A stretch of 19,670 nucleotides of DNA from Deltaproteobacteria bacterium RBG_13_61_14 (GTDB taxonomy: Bacteria; RBG-13-61-14): assembly GCA_001797815.1 (NCBI GenBank), contig MGQK01000130.1:76080-95749 (forward strand). The letters run 5' to 3'. The notes under the pieces were generated by a model. The model had not been told where the DNA came from, ran no database searches, and saw only the letters and a list, made by a program, of their open reading frames with translations. Below, piece after piece: positions 12,429-19,197 of the stretch (position 1 is the first letter of the stretch; every line of letters begins with the position of its first letter). A program made the position numbers and the translations under genes.

Positions 12429-13838
12429 TCAGGGAAGGTAACCGAGCGCGCGCAGTTTGGCCTTGGTCTCCTCGTCAATCGGGGCCTCCCGCGGCGGCTC
12501 GCTTTCCAGCTCTTTCATCTTTTTGGCCACTGCCTCCAACTCGGTCTTGAGCACTGCCGGCAGTTTTTCCTGCCGGCCGAGGAGGTTGGCAGTTTCCGCG
12601 GGGTCCTTGTCCACGTCGTAGAGTTCAATCCGACCGGTGACGCGGTTGATGATCAAGTGGTAGGGACCGGAATAAAGGCTCTGTTGCTCGGGCCCGTAGT
12701 GCAGGTTCTCGCTGATGATACTGGTCCGGGGCGGGAAGGTGAAGCCGATTTCCCCGGCGGGCAGGAAGCTGCGGCCGTCCACCGCGAAGGGCACCGGCCA
12801 GCCGAGATAGTTCATGACCGTGGGGAAAAGGTCGAGCAGGCTGACCCGCTCGGGCACCACGGTGCCGGCCCACTGGCCGCGGGGGAATTTGATGAGCAGA
12901 GGCACTTCCAAAAGCTCGCGGTAGAGGGTGTGGCCGTGTTCAAAGCCGCCGTGTTCCCAGAACTCCTCGCCGTGGTCGGCGGTGACGATGATCAGGGTGT
13001 TGTCGTAAAGTCCTTCCTGGCGCAGGAAATCGAAAAAGGCGGCGATCTGGGCGTCGGTGAAACTCACCTCCGCGTCGAAAAGCCCCTGGATAAAGGCGCG
13101 GTCTTGCTCGGAAGGCTTGACCTCCCCGGACCGCAGCTTCTTGATCTCCTCCGGGCCGGGGTTGAACGGCGGGATCAACTTGCCCTGGTAGCCGTAAACA
13201 AAGGCGACCATGAATTGCGGCGGAGGGTCGTAGGCCAGGTGCGGGTCGAAATAATGCACGGCCAGGAAGAAAGGCTGGTTCTTGCGGTCGCGGGTCAGGA
13301 GCCAGCGCATGGCGGTGGCGGTGACCATGTCGGCCCGGCGGATGGTGGTGTTGTCGCCGGGCGCGTAGTCGTAAAGGTCAAAGCCGCGGTCCAGGCCGTA
13401 GCCGGGATGGGCGAAGGGGTTTTGAAAAAAGCCGGCCGTGGCGTAGCCTTTCTGGAGGAAGACCTCGGCCAGGGTCACAATGTTCTCGCTCATGGTGGCC
13501 AGCCGGCGGTCGTCCAGGGTCCAGGGGTCGAGGTGCATCCCGGCCTGGTGGCGGCTGGGCAGAGCGCCGGTGAGGATGCTGGCGAGCGAGGGCAAGGTCC
13601 AGGGGCTGGCGGAGATGGCGTGCTCGAAGCGGACGCCTTCCTTGGCCAGGGCTTCCAGGGTGCCGGTGGTCTGAAGGGGATAGCCGTAAGCGCTGGAATG
13701 CGAGGCCGGCAGCGTGTCCATGATAATCAGGAGCACGCTGGGGCTGGAAGCTTTGCGGTGGCAGGCGGGGCCGAGGATCAGAGCCGCGGCGAGCGGAAAA
13801 AGGAGAGAGAGCGACAGGAGCAACCGTTTCTTTTTCAT
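12429..13838 (-). CDS. Sulfatase/alkaline phosphatase superfamily predicted lipoprotein
   Basis: A 469-residue exported hydrolase. MKKKRLLLSLSLLFPLAAAL followed by ILGPAC is a signal sequence ending in Cys26, possibly lipid-modified although the box is atypical. The sulfatase fold is clear: LLIIMDT with metal-ligand Asp41, SPWTLPSLASILTG (78-91), VHYFDPH, and TADHGEEFWEHGGFEHGHT with metal ligands. The nucleophile region TLPSL aligns with the C/S-x-P-x-R formylglycine motif, but has Thr81 in place of Cys/Ser and Leu in place of Arg. It therefore cannot be matured like a normal sulfatase and may be a phosphodiesterase or another transferase. The start at 13838 is chosen because it overlaps the stop of the preceding gene (ATGA). 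It is last in a three-gene run with the two-TM protein and the DUF35 protein; the C-terminus LRALGYLP is typical of this subfamily. Confidence 0.88.
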   Translation of the reverse strand: MKKKRLLLSLSLLFPLAAALILGPACHRKASSPSVLLIIMDTLPASHSSAYGYPLQTTGTLEALAKEGVRFEHAISASPWTLPSLASILTGALPSRHQAGMHLDPWTLDDRRLATMSENIVTLAEVFLQKGYATAGFFQNPFAHPGYGLDRGFDLYDYAPGDNTTIRRADMVTATAMRWLLTRDRKNQPFFLAVHYFDPHLAYDPPPQFMVAFVYGYQGKLIPPFNPGPEEIKKLRSGEVKPSEQDRAFIQGLFDAEVSFTDAQIAAFFDFLRQEGLYDNTLIIVTADHGEEFWEHGGFEHGHTLYRELLEVPLLIKFPRGQWAGTVVPERVSLLDLFPTVMNYLGWPVPFAVDGRSFLPAGEIGFTFPPRTSIISENLHYGPEQQSLYSGPYHLIINRVTGRIELYDVDKDPAETANLLGRQEKLPAVLKTELEAVAKKMKELESEPPREAPIDEETKAKLRALGYLP

Positions 13839-14428
13839 AAGAGGAACCATCCTTGTTGAAAACGCTCGGCCGGCAAATGCGCTTTTAAGGCGGCAAGGAC
13901 TTCGCTGGTTTCAGGAGTCGCCTCGACCAGGGTTCCGTCTGCCTGCTTAAGCTGATAACCTCGTTTCAGCCATCGGAACGCGATTTCCGGAAGCGGGTTG
14001 CCGCGATCCACCATCTTCAGCGTCAGCCACATGCGGCCGGCGTCGGTCTTGACCACGATCGCTTCCGCATTGGGCCAACTCCAGGGGCCTTTGCCAAAAC
14101 GGACTTCCCGCACCTGGTCCCAACGCACCGTCACTTGCTTGTTTAAATAGTGCCACAAAAGGCCCTCGGAGTCCACTTTCAGCCAGATCTCGTCCCGGAA
14201 TTTTTTCAAGAGATAGAAGAGCAGCCCATAGCCGGCGGCCAGGATGCCGGCCATGAGGAGGAGGATGCGAACGGGTTGGGCGGGCCGAGATCCGGGGCAG
14301 GCCGGGTTCGCGTGCAAAGTGATCAGGACCCCAAGCAGCACGATGACCGCGGCCAGCAGGTAAATTCTCCGGACCATTCGCCAGATCCGGGCGGAATGGA
14401 GCATGGGATCTACGAAGACTTGGGGCAT
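13835..14428 (-). CDS. Two-TM membrane protein, possibly PH-like
   Basis: I do not recognise a named family. The 197-residue frame has two hydrophobic segments, IYLLAAVIVLLGVLITL and ILLLMAGILAAGYGLLFYLL. A cytoplasmic-looking beta-rich part follows, with DEIWLKVDSEGLLWHYLNK, VTVRWDQVREVRFGKG and AEAIVVKTDAGRMWLTL, resembling the PH-like domains of small bacterial membrane proteins. Start choice is uncertain: the ATG at 14428 lies 7 nt after the DUF35 stop and has no strong Shine-Dalgarno, and ATGs at 14404 and 14377 are also possible. Its stop overlaps the sulfatase start by 4 nt, so the two are likely cotranslated. The link between a membrane PH-like protein and an envelope hydrolase is suggestive only. 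Confidence 0.65.
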   Translation of the reverse strand: MPQVFVDPMLHSARIWRMVRRIYLLAAVIVLLGVLITLHANPACPGSRPAQPVRILLLMAGILAAGYGLLFYLLKKFRDEIWLKVDSEGLLWHYLNKQVTVRWDQVREVRFGKGPWSWPNAEAIVVKTDAGRMWLTLKMVDRGNPLPEIAFRWLKRGYQLKQADGTLVEATPETSEVLAALKAHLPAERFQQGWFLL

Positions 14429-14435
14429 CCGGCGA

Positions 14436-14885
14436 TCAAATCGGCTTAAAGTAGCGGATGTCCAGGATATGGCCCTTGCGCTCGCGGGCAAAGACCGGCT
14501 CCACCTTCAGCCCGATCTTGAGCTTCTTCTCGTCCACCTCCCCAAGCAAGTGGGTGAAGCCGGTATCCGCGCCGTCGAGCTTGATCACCGCGATCACATA
14601 GGGCGGAGGCAGGGGCTGGATGCTCTCGGCGTAGTGCACCACGGCGAAGCTCTCCACTCTTCCCTGGCCGGAAAGCGGCACCCAGTCTTTGATCTCGGCC
14701 TGGCACTGGCCGCAGGTCGCGCGCGGGGGCACATACACCTTATTGCAGGCCGCGCACCAAATGCCGTAGATCTTCTTCTCTTCCTTGAGCGCGAGCAGAA
14801 AGCGGCTGGCGACCGGCCCCGCGCTGTAAGAGTAAGGCACCTGCAGAACCTGCTCGGAAACCAGGATTTCCTCGAGATTGGCCAT
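14436..14885 (-). CDS. Zinc ribbon/OB-fold (DUF35, ChsH2-like) protein
   Basis: A 149-residue acyl-CoA-associated protein. The rubredoxin-like zinc ribbon is Cys44-x2-Cys47 (GIWCAACNKVYVPP) with Cys58-x2-Cys61 (ATCGQC). An OB-fold domain follows, with GQGRVESFAVVHYAE, PPYVIAVIKLDGADTGFTHLLG and the C-terminal FARERKGHILDIRYFKP. DUF35 proteins normally pair with thiolases or MaoC-type hydratases as CoA-binding, channel-forming subunits. No such partner is seen in this window, so it may act with a thiolase encoded elsewhere. AAAGGA precedes the ATG and a promoter lies at 14954-14926. It leads the run to the two-TM protein and the sulfatase-like gene, an unusual combination. Confidence 0.88.
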   Translation of the reverse strand: MANLEEILVSEQVLQVPYSYSAGPVASRFLLALKEEKKIYGIWCAACNKVYVPPRATCGQCQAEIKDWVPLSGQGRVESFAVVHYAESIQPLPPPYVIAVIKLDGADTGFTHLLGEVDEKKLKIGLKVEPVFARERKGHILDIRYFKPI

Positions 14886-14925
14886 GGGCGATCCTTTCTG
14901 GAGGCCGATTCATTCGGCGAGAAAA

Positions 14926-14954
14926 ATTGTAGCAAGGGCCGCGGATAAACTCAA
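14926..14954 (-). promoter_or_regulatory. Promoter of the DUF35 run
   Basis: On the minus strand TTGAGT (14954-14949), a 17-bp spacer, TACAAT (14931-14926). The expected leader is about 34 nt and includes a GAAAGGA ribosome binding site. Divergent from the promoter at 14985-15013, with the palindromic element between them. Confidence 0.55.
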
Positions 14955-14961
14955 CTCTTAC

Positions 14962-14988
14962 TTAACATGGGGTCAGGCCCCAAGTTAA
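14962..14988. repeat. GGGGTCAGG-type element, copy 2, forming a long hairpin
   Basis: TTAACATGGGG (14962-14972) and CCCCAAGTTAA (14978-14988) are 11-bp arms with one mismatch around TCAGG. It shares GGGGTCAGG with the elements at 1592 and 17588, but otherwise differs from them. It occupies the space between two divergent promoters, and its right end supplies most of the TTAACA -35 of the plus-strand gene. Confidence 0.6.
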
Positions 14989-15013
14989 CAAACTCTTCGA
15001 GCTGGGGTAGAAT
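14985..15013 (+). promoter_or_regulatory. Promoter of the GT-C-like/AEC operon
   Basis: TTAACA (14985-14990), a 17-bp spacer, TAGAAT (15008-15013). Each hexamer differs from consensus at one base. The start codon GTG at 15023 is 9 nt after the -10, so the mRNA should be leaderless or nearly so. Confidence 0.6.
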
Positions 15014-15022
15014 AGCCGGGTC

Positions 15023-16651
15023 GTGGCAAATTCCCGTCCCAGTGTCGCCTGGGACCGTCTGGTGATCTGCCTGGCGGTCGGGCTGCTCTACCTCGGGTTC
15101 CTTTCCAGCCGTTACAACTTTGACGGCACCGTCTTCGCCCTGCGGGTGGAGCGTGCTCTCAACCTGGGTGACCGGAACTCCTTGGGCGAACTCCTCCACC
15201 CCCGCCACCTCCTCTACGAGCCGATGGGATACCTCTTTTGCGGCCTGGCCCGGGCCCTGGGGCTAAAGTTCCGCACGGTTTTCCTCCTCCAGGTGATGGA
15301 CCTCTGCTTCGGGCTGGCCGCGCTGGCGCTCCTGCATCAACTCAACTTCCGCCTTTACCGCCATCGTCTCCTGGCCGGCGCTTCCACCCTGGTCCTGGCC
15401 TTTTCGTTCGGCTTCTGGTTCTTTGCCATCGAGGCCGAAGTATATGTGCCCGGCGCTTTCTTCCTGATCCTTGCCTTCCATTACCTGATCGGGCCGACTT
15501 ACCCCGAACCGCCGGCGCGCGCCTGGACCAGGGCTGCCCTGGTCCTCGCTCTTCTGGGCGCGCTGGCCGTGCTCAACCATGTGACCCTGGGCCTTTTCCT
15601 GATCCCGCTCGGCCTGGAAGCGCTCCTCTACCTCCGCCGGTCCCGCACTTCCTGGACCACAGGGCTGTTGCCCGCCCTCCTGTTCTCGATCATCGCTCTC
15701 GGTCTGGTCGGCGCCGCTTACCTGGGGGCAAGCCAACTTCACCCTTTCGCCCGGGCCTGGGGCTTGGTCCAATGGTTTCTGGGACCGGCCAATCCCAATA
15801 CCCCTTACGGCTACCAGATGAATTATTGGTCGGTGTCGCTTCGCGCGTTCCCCGATTTCGGCCGCGGCTGGCTCCACACCTTCCTCGCGGCCCCTTACCC
15901 GGACCCGCGCCACGGGATACCCCTAGTCCTCAAAATTTCCTGGCTGGTGATCTGGGGGACGGTGCTGGGTCTCTACCTCAGAAATTGCTTCCGGCTTTTT
16001 CAGAAAGAGACCCGGCTGCACCTCCTCTTCCTGGGTTGGCTGATCCCTTATGGACTGTGGACCTGGCTCTGGCAGGCCAATAATTTCGAGTTGAAAATCG
16101 CCCTGCTCCCGCCGCTTCTCCTCTGGGGCGGCTGGGTCTTGGCGCGGGAGCAAGAGAGGAGCGGCAAGTCCTGGCCGGCCGGGCTGTTCCCGATTCTGGC
16201 CGCAATCCTTTTGCTTTACAACCTGACCGCGGCCGTGCTGCCCGGCGCCGACGCGAAGAACAACTCCGACCTCCAGGCCGCACAGCGGATCACTCAGCTC
16301 ACCGAACCCGACGCGGTCATCTTCATCGCCGGGTCCGGCCCGGGCTACAACCTGGGAAAGATCTATATCCCCTATTTTGCCCGCCGCGAGGTGAAGGTGA
16401 TGGATTGGGCGCTGGGGTTTGCCGCCGAGCCTTTCCCCGCTGCGCTCGAATCCGAGCTTGGGCGACTACGCGGCGCCGGCCGGCCGGTCTATGTCCTCTC
16501 CGAGCTGCTCCAGCCCGGCCCGCCGCTCGAGGCTCTGGGCCGGCACCATCGGCTCCAGCCGGAAGCCATCGCCCAATTTTTCCAGGACCATCGGCCCCGG
16601 CTGGTCGCATCCTTGAATTCCCACCTGGCTTTATTTAAATTGGAGCCGTAA
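15023..16651 (+). CDS. Polytopic membrane protein, probable GT-C-type glycosyltransferase-like
   Basis: A 542-residue integral membrane protein with roughly ten hydrophobic segments in the first 400 residues, for example LVICLAVGLLYLGFLSS, VLALLGALAVLNHVTLGLFLI and LLPALLFSIIALGLVGAAYL. A soluble C-terminal part starts near residue 410. Early acidic and aromatic residues (YNFDGTVFALRVE) after the first helix, then FWFFAIEAEVYVPG, recall lipid-linked sugar transferases of the GT-C fold (DUF2723/PMT-like). I cannot name a family with certainty, and donor and acceptor are unknown. The GTG start gives a short basic N-terminus before the first helix. There is no Shine-Dalgarno and the -10 is 9 nt away. 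It is followed after 3 nt by the AEC transporter gene. Confidence 0.7.
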   Translation: MANSRPSVAWDRLVICLAVGLLYLGFLSSRYNFDGTVFALRVERALNLGDRNSLGELLHPRHLLYEPMGYLFCGLARALGLKFRTVFLLQVMDLCFGLAALALLHQLNFRLYRHRLLAGASTLVLAFSFGFWFFAIEAEVYVPGAFFLILAFHYLIGPTYPEPPARAWTRAALVLALLGALAVLNHVTLGLFLIPLGLEALLYLRRSRTSWTTGLLPALLFSIIALGLVGAAYLGASQLHPFARAWGLVQWFLGPANPNTPYGYQMNYWSVSLRAFPDFGRGWLHTFLAAPYPDPRHGIPLVLKISWLVIWGTVLGLYLRNCFRLFQKETRLHLLFLGWLIPYGLWTWLWQANNFELKIALLPPLLLWGGWVLAREQERSGKSWPAGLFPILAAILLLYNLTAAVLPGADAKNNSDLQAAQRITQLTEPDAVIFIAGSGPGYNLGKIYIPYFARREVKVMDWALGFAAEPFPAALESELGRLRGAGRPVYVLSELLQPGPPLEALGRHHRLQPEAIAQFFQDHRPRLVASLNSHLALFKLEP

Positions 16652-16654
16652 CCC

Positions 16655-17587
16655 GTGTCCTCCTTGACTCCCATCTTCCCCGCGGTGCTGCCGGTCTTCC
16701 TCCTGATCGGGCTCGGGCTCCTGCTCCGCCGCGTCGGCTTCTTCACCGCCGCCTCGGTGGAAGCTCTCTCGCGCCTGGTCTTCTACGTGGCGGTCCCCTG
16801 CCTGCTCTTTGACAGCATCGCCAAGTCCGAACTGGGCCAGGCCTTTGACTCGATCGTGATCCTCTCCGCCTGGTCCCTGGTCGCGGCCACGGCCGGCGCG
16901 CTCTACCTGGCGGGGCGGTCGCTCGCGCCCGAGCTGCGCGGCACCTTTGTCCAGGGCGTCTTCCGCTCCAACCTGGCCTTTGTCGGCCTGCCGCTTTGTG
17001 AGGGAGCTTACGGAAAAGAAGCGCTCGCCCCGGCCGCCATCTTCCTCGGCCTGATGGTCCCGATCTTCAACTTCTTCGCCGTGCTCGTGCTCCTGCTCCC
17101 GCACCACTCCGGCAACTCGCGCCAAGGTCTCGGCACCCTGGGCCGAAGCCTGGCCTTAAACCCGTTCATCATCGGCAGCGGACTCGGCATCGTCGCATCG
17201 GCCGGACAGCTGCAATTGCCCGTGGCCTTGGGCACCTCGGTGGAATGGGTCGGCCGGATCGCCCTCCCCCTCGCCTTGCTGGCGCTCGGGGGTTCGCTCG
17301 AGTTCCGCCGGCTGCAAGCCCGCACCGGGCTCATCGCCCTCGCCTCCGCGCTCAAGCTGGTCCTCTACCCCGCCCTCTTCCTGGGCATCCTCGTCTTCTT
17401 CCACCGCTCCGGCCTGCTCCTCAAGGTCCCGGTGATCCTTCTCGCCACCCCCACCGCCGTGGTCAGCTTCATCACCGCCCGGGAGATGAAAGGCTCGGAA
17501 GACCTCGCCGGCGGAATCGTCATGGCCACCACTTTGGCCTCGGCCGTCTCCTTGCCCGTCTGGCTCTGGGTGCTGGAGCTCTTTTAA
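16655..17587 (+). CDS. AEC (auxin efflux carrier) family transporter
   Basis: A 310-residue inner-membrane permease of the AEC/BART type, about ten helices in two repeats. VLPVFLLIGLGLLLRRVGFF opens the first repeat, FRSNLAFVGLPLCEGAYG is the family signature, and SLALNPFIIGSGLGIV with LPLALLALGGSLEFRRL begins the second. Bacterial members export or take up organic acids such as malate or malonate; the substrate cannot be told here. The GTG at 16655 starts 3 nt after the previous stop, with GGAG at 16642-16645 inside the previous gene as ribosome binding site, so the two form an operon. The stop codon is followed directly by a GGGGTCAGG element. The small, fully hydrophobic sequence shows no damage. 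Confidence 0.9.
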   Translation: MSSLTPIFPAVLPVFLLIGLGLLLRRVGFFTAASVEALSRLVFYVAVPCLLFDSIAKSELGQAFDSIVILSAWSLVAATAGALYLAGRSLAPELRGTFVQGVFRSNLAFVGLPLCEGAYGKEALAPAAIFLGLMVPIFNFFAVLVLLLPHHSGNSRQGLGTLGRSLALNPFIIGSGLGIVASAGQLQLPVALGTSVEWVGRIALPLALLALGGSLEFRRLQARTGLIALASALKLVLYPALFLGILVFFHRSGLLLKVPVILLATPTAVVSFITAREMKGSEDLAGGIVMATTLASAVSLPVWLWVLELF

Positions 17588-17615
17588 GGGGTCAGGTCTT
17601 CACATTTCACATTAA
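17588..17615 (+). repeat. GGGGTCAGG-type intergenic element, copy 3
   Basis: GGGGTCAGGTCTTCACATTT continues as CACATTAA. It starts at the base after the AEC stop codon and matches the element at 1592 at 22 of 28 positions, in the same orientation on the plus strand. Like that copy, it abuts a gene's 3' end. Confidence 0.6.
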
Positions 17616-17749
17616 CAACGACCAGGGAGCATCCGCGGCTGATCGTCATAAGGAGATCCCGGGCTTCTTATCCAATAGAGAATTGGGCCTCGTGAATGAA
17701 GAGGTTCACATCCTTCTTCAGTTGCTTCCCCGCGCTGCGCCGGGTCCGC
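17616..17749. other. Unassigned sequence between convergent genes
   Basis: No gene is supported here. On the minus strand the radical SAM frame stays open for 45 codons after its TAA stop, up to a TAA at 17614-17612, including a PILYWIRSPGSPYDDQPRM stretch. A CCAAT/ATTGG inverted repeat lies near 17670-17690. It may be a relic of a mobile element associated with the GGGGTCAGG repeat, or a degraded coding tail. Confidence 0.3.
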
Positions 17750-19183
17750 TTAATTTCTTTTTTCGAGGAACAGGTAGCGAAGGATGTGCCAGAGCGAGCG
17801 GGAATAGTAAAGGAACCCGCGCCAGGTCAGGGCTTTGGGCAGGGTCTTCCAGATGAAGCTGGGGCGGAGGAAAAAGCGGGCGTAGAGCGAGACCTGGTGG
17901 CGGACCAGGTCTTGGGGCAGAAAATGATCGGTGCGCCAGCAAGGCACGCTGTGCAGGTGGGTGAACTTTTCCCACTGCTCGCTGAAGAGGTAGCCCTGGT
18001 CCTGCATCTGCTGGCAGAGGGCGGTGCCGGGAAAGGGCACGGCGATGGCCAGCGCCATCAGCTCGGTGTCAATTGCCTTCATCAGTTGGAAGGACATCTC
18101 CAGGTCCTCGGCCGTCTCCGAGGGATGGGAGCCGACCATGAAAAAAGCGGTGGTGATCAGCCCGAACTCGTGGGCCCAGGCGAAAGCGCGCTGGATCTGC
18201 TCGACGGTGATGCCTTTCCGGATCAGCTCGAGGACGCGGGGGCTGCCGGACTCGACGCCGAAGGCGATTTTCTGGCACCCGCTTTCGGCGAACATCCGGA
18301 TCATGTCGCGGGTGACCAGGTTGACCCGGGTGTCGCAGTCCCAGCTGATGCCGCGCTCCCGGAAGCCCCGGCACAAGGCCAGAAGCCGCGAAGGATGATA
18401 CGTGAAGGTGTCGTCCTCCACCGTGAAGTGGCGATAGCCCCAGCGCTCCCGGCACTGGTCCACCTCCGCGAGCACGTGCTCGGCGCTGCGCGCGCGCACG
18501 GTGCGGCCGAAGGTGACCTTGGCCGCGCAGAAAATGCAGTTGTCCGGGCAGCCGCGCGAGGTGAAGAGCATGGTCCCTCGGCGCAGGGTGGCGTCCAGCC
18601 CGGGTGTGCTCGCGCCCTTGTAAAGGGAGTGATCAATCAGGTCGCGGGCCGGCAGGGGCAGGCGGTCCAGGTCCTCGATCAAGGGCCGCGCCGCTTCCAG
18701 CACGATCTCGTCCCCGCCCCGGCGCCAGGCCGTGCCGGCCACCCCGGCCAGCGACCGGCCCTGGCTCAGGCGCCGGCAGATCTCGGCCAGGGTGTCCTCC
18801 CCCTCGCTCCTGACCACCGCGTCGAAATCGGGAAACTCGCGCAACGTCCGCTCGGGCAGGGCCGTGGCATGGGGGCCGCCGAGCACGCCCAAGGCCGGGG
18901 GCAACTCCTCCTTGATCCAGCCCACGATCCGGTGCGCCACCTTGACGCTGCAGGTCATGCCGGTGATGCCGATCAGATCCGGCCGGCTGGCCCGCGCCCG
19001 CTCGCGCACCCCGGCTTCGGAGAAAGGCTCCACCTCGAAGTCCCAGACCTCGACGGCGAAACCGGCTTCGCGCACCACCGCGGCCAGCGAGAGCAGGTTG
19101 ATGGGATGCTGCACCATGCTCCGCTCCAACGCGCCCACAATTTTCGGGGGTCGGATGAGCACGACCTTGTAGGGAGAGCTCAT
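17750..19183 (-). CDS. B12-binding-domain-type radical SAM protein
   Basis: A 477-residue iron-sulfur enzyme. Residues 1-140 form a cobalamin-binding-type Rossmann domain (VVLIRPPKIVG, DLIGITGMTCSVKVAHRIV, GVLGGPHATALPERTL, DAVVRSEGEDTLAEI). The DxHxxG motif that places B12 base-off is not visible. The radical SAM core follows with SRGCPDNCIFCAAK, Cys212-x3-Cys216-x2-Cys219, which binds the 4Fe-4S cluster. VEDDTFTYHPSRLL, CDTRVNLVTRDMIRMFAESG, IAFGVESGSPRVLELIRKGI and TAFFMVGSHPSETAEDLE are further core motifs. Relatives methylate or rearrange lipids, cofactors and natural products; the substrate is unknown. It starts 14 nt after the lgt stop on the same strand with only a weak ribosome binding site, so it probably depends on lgt transcription. 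Confidence 0.9.
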   Translation of the reverse strand: MSSPYKVVLIRPPKIVGALERSMVQHPINLLSLAAVVREAGFAVEVWDFEVEPFSEAGVRERARASRPDLIGITGMTCSVKVAHRIVGWIKEELPPALGVLGGPHATALPERTLREFPDFDAVVRSEGEDTLAEICRRLSQGRSLAGVAGTAWRRGGDEIVLEAARPLIEDLDRLPLPARDLIDHSLYKGASTPGLDATLRRGTMLFTSRGCPDNCIFCAAKVTFGRTVRARSAEHVLAEVDQCRERWGYRHFTVEDDTFTYHPSRLLALCRGFRERGISWDCDTRVNLVTRDMIRMFAESGCQKIAFGVESGSPRVLELIRKGITVEQIQRAFAWAHEFGLITTAFFMVGSHPSETAEDLEMSFQLMKAIDTELMALAIAVPFPGTALCQQMQDQGYLFSEQWEKFTHLHSVPCWRTDHFLPQDLVRHQVSLYARFFLRPSFIWKTLPKALTWRGFLYYSRSLWHILRYLFLEKRN

Positions 19184-19197
19184 GCTCGGGTTGAGGG

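Noticed and set aside
12657-13859. A 400-codon plus-strand frame
   Set aside because: Antisense to the sulfatase-superfamily gene, without motif or ribosome binding site.
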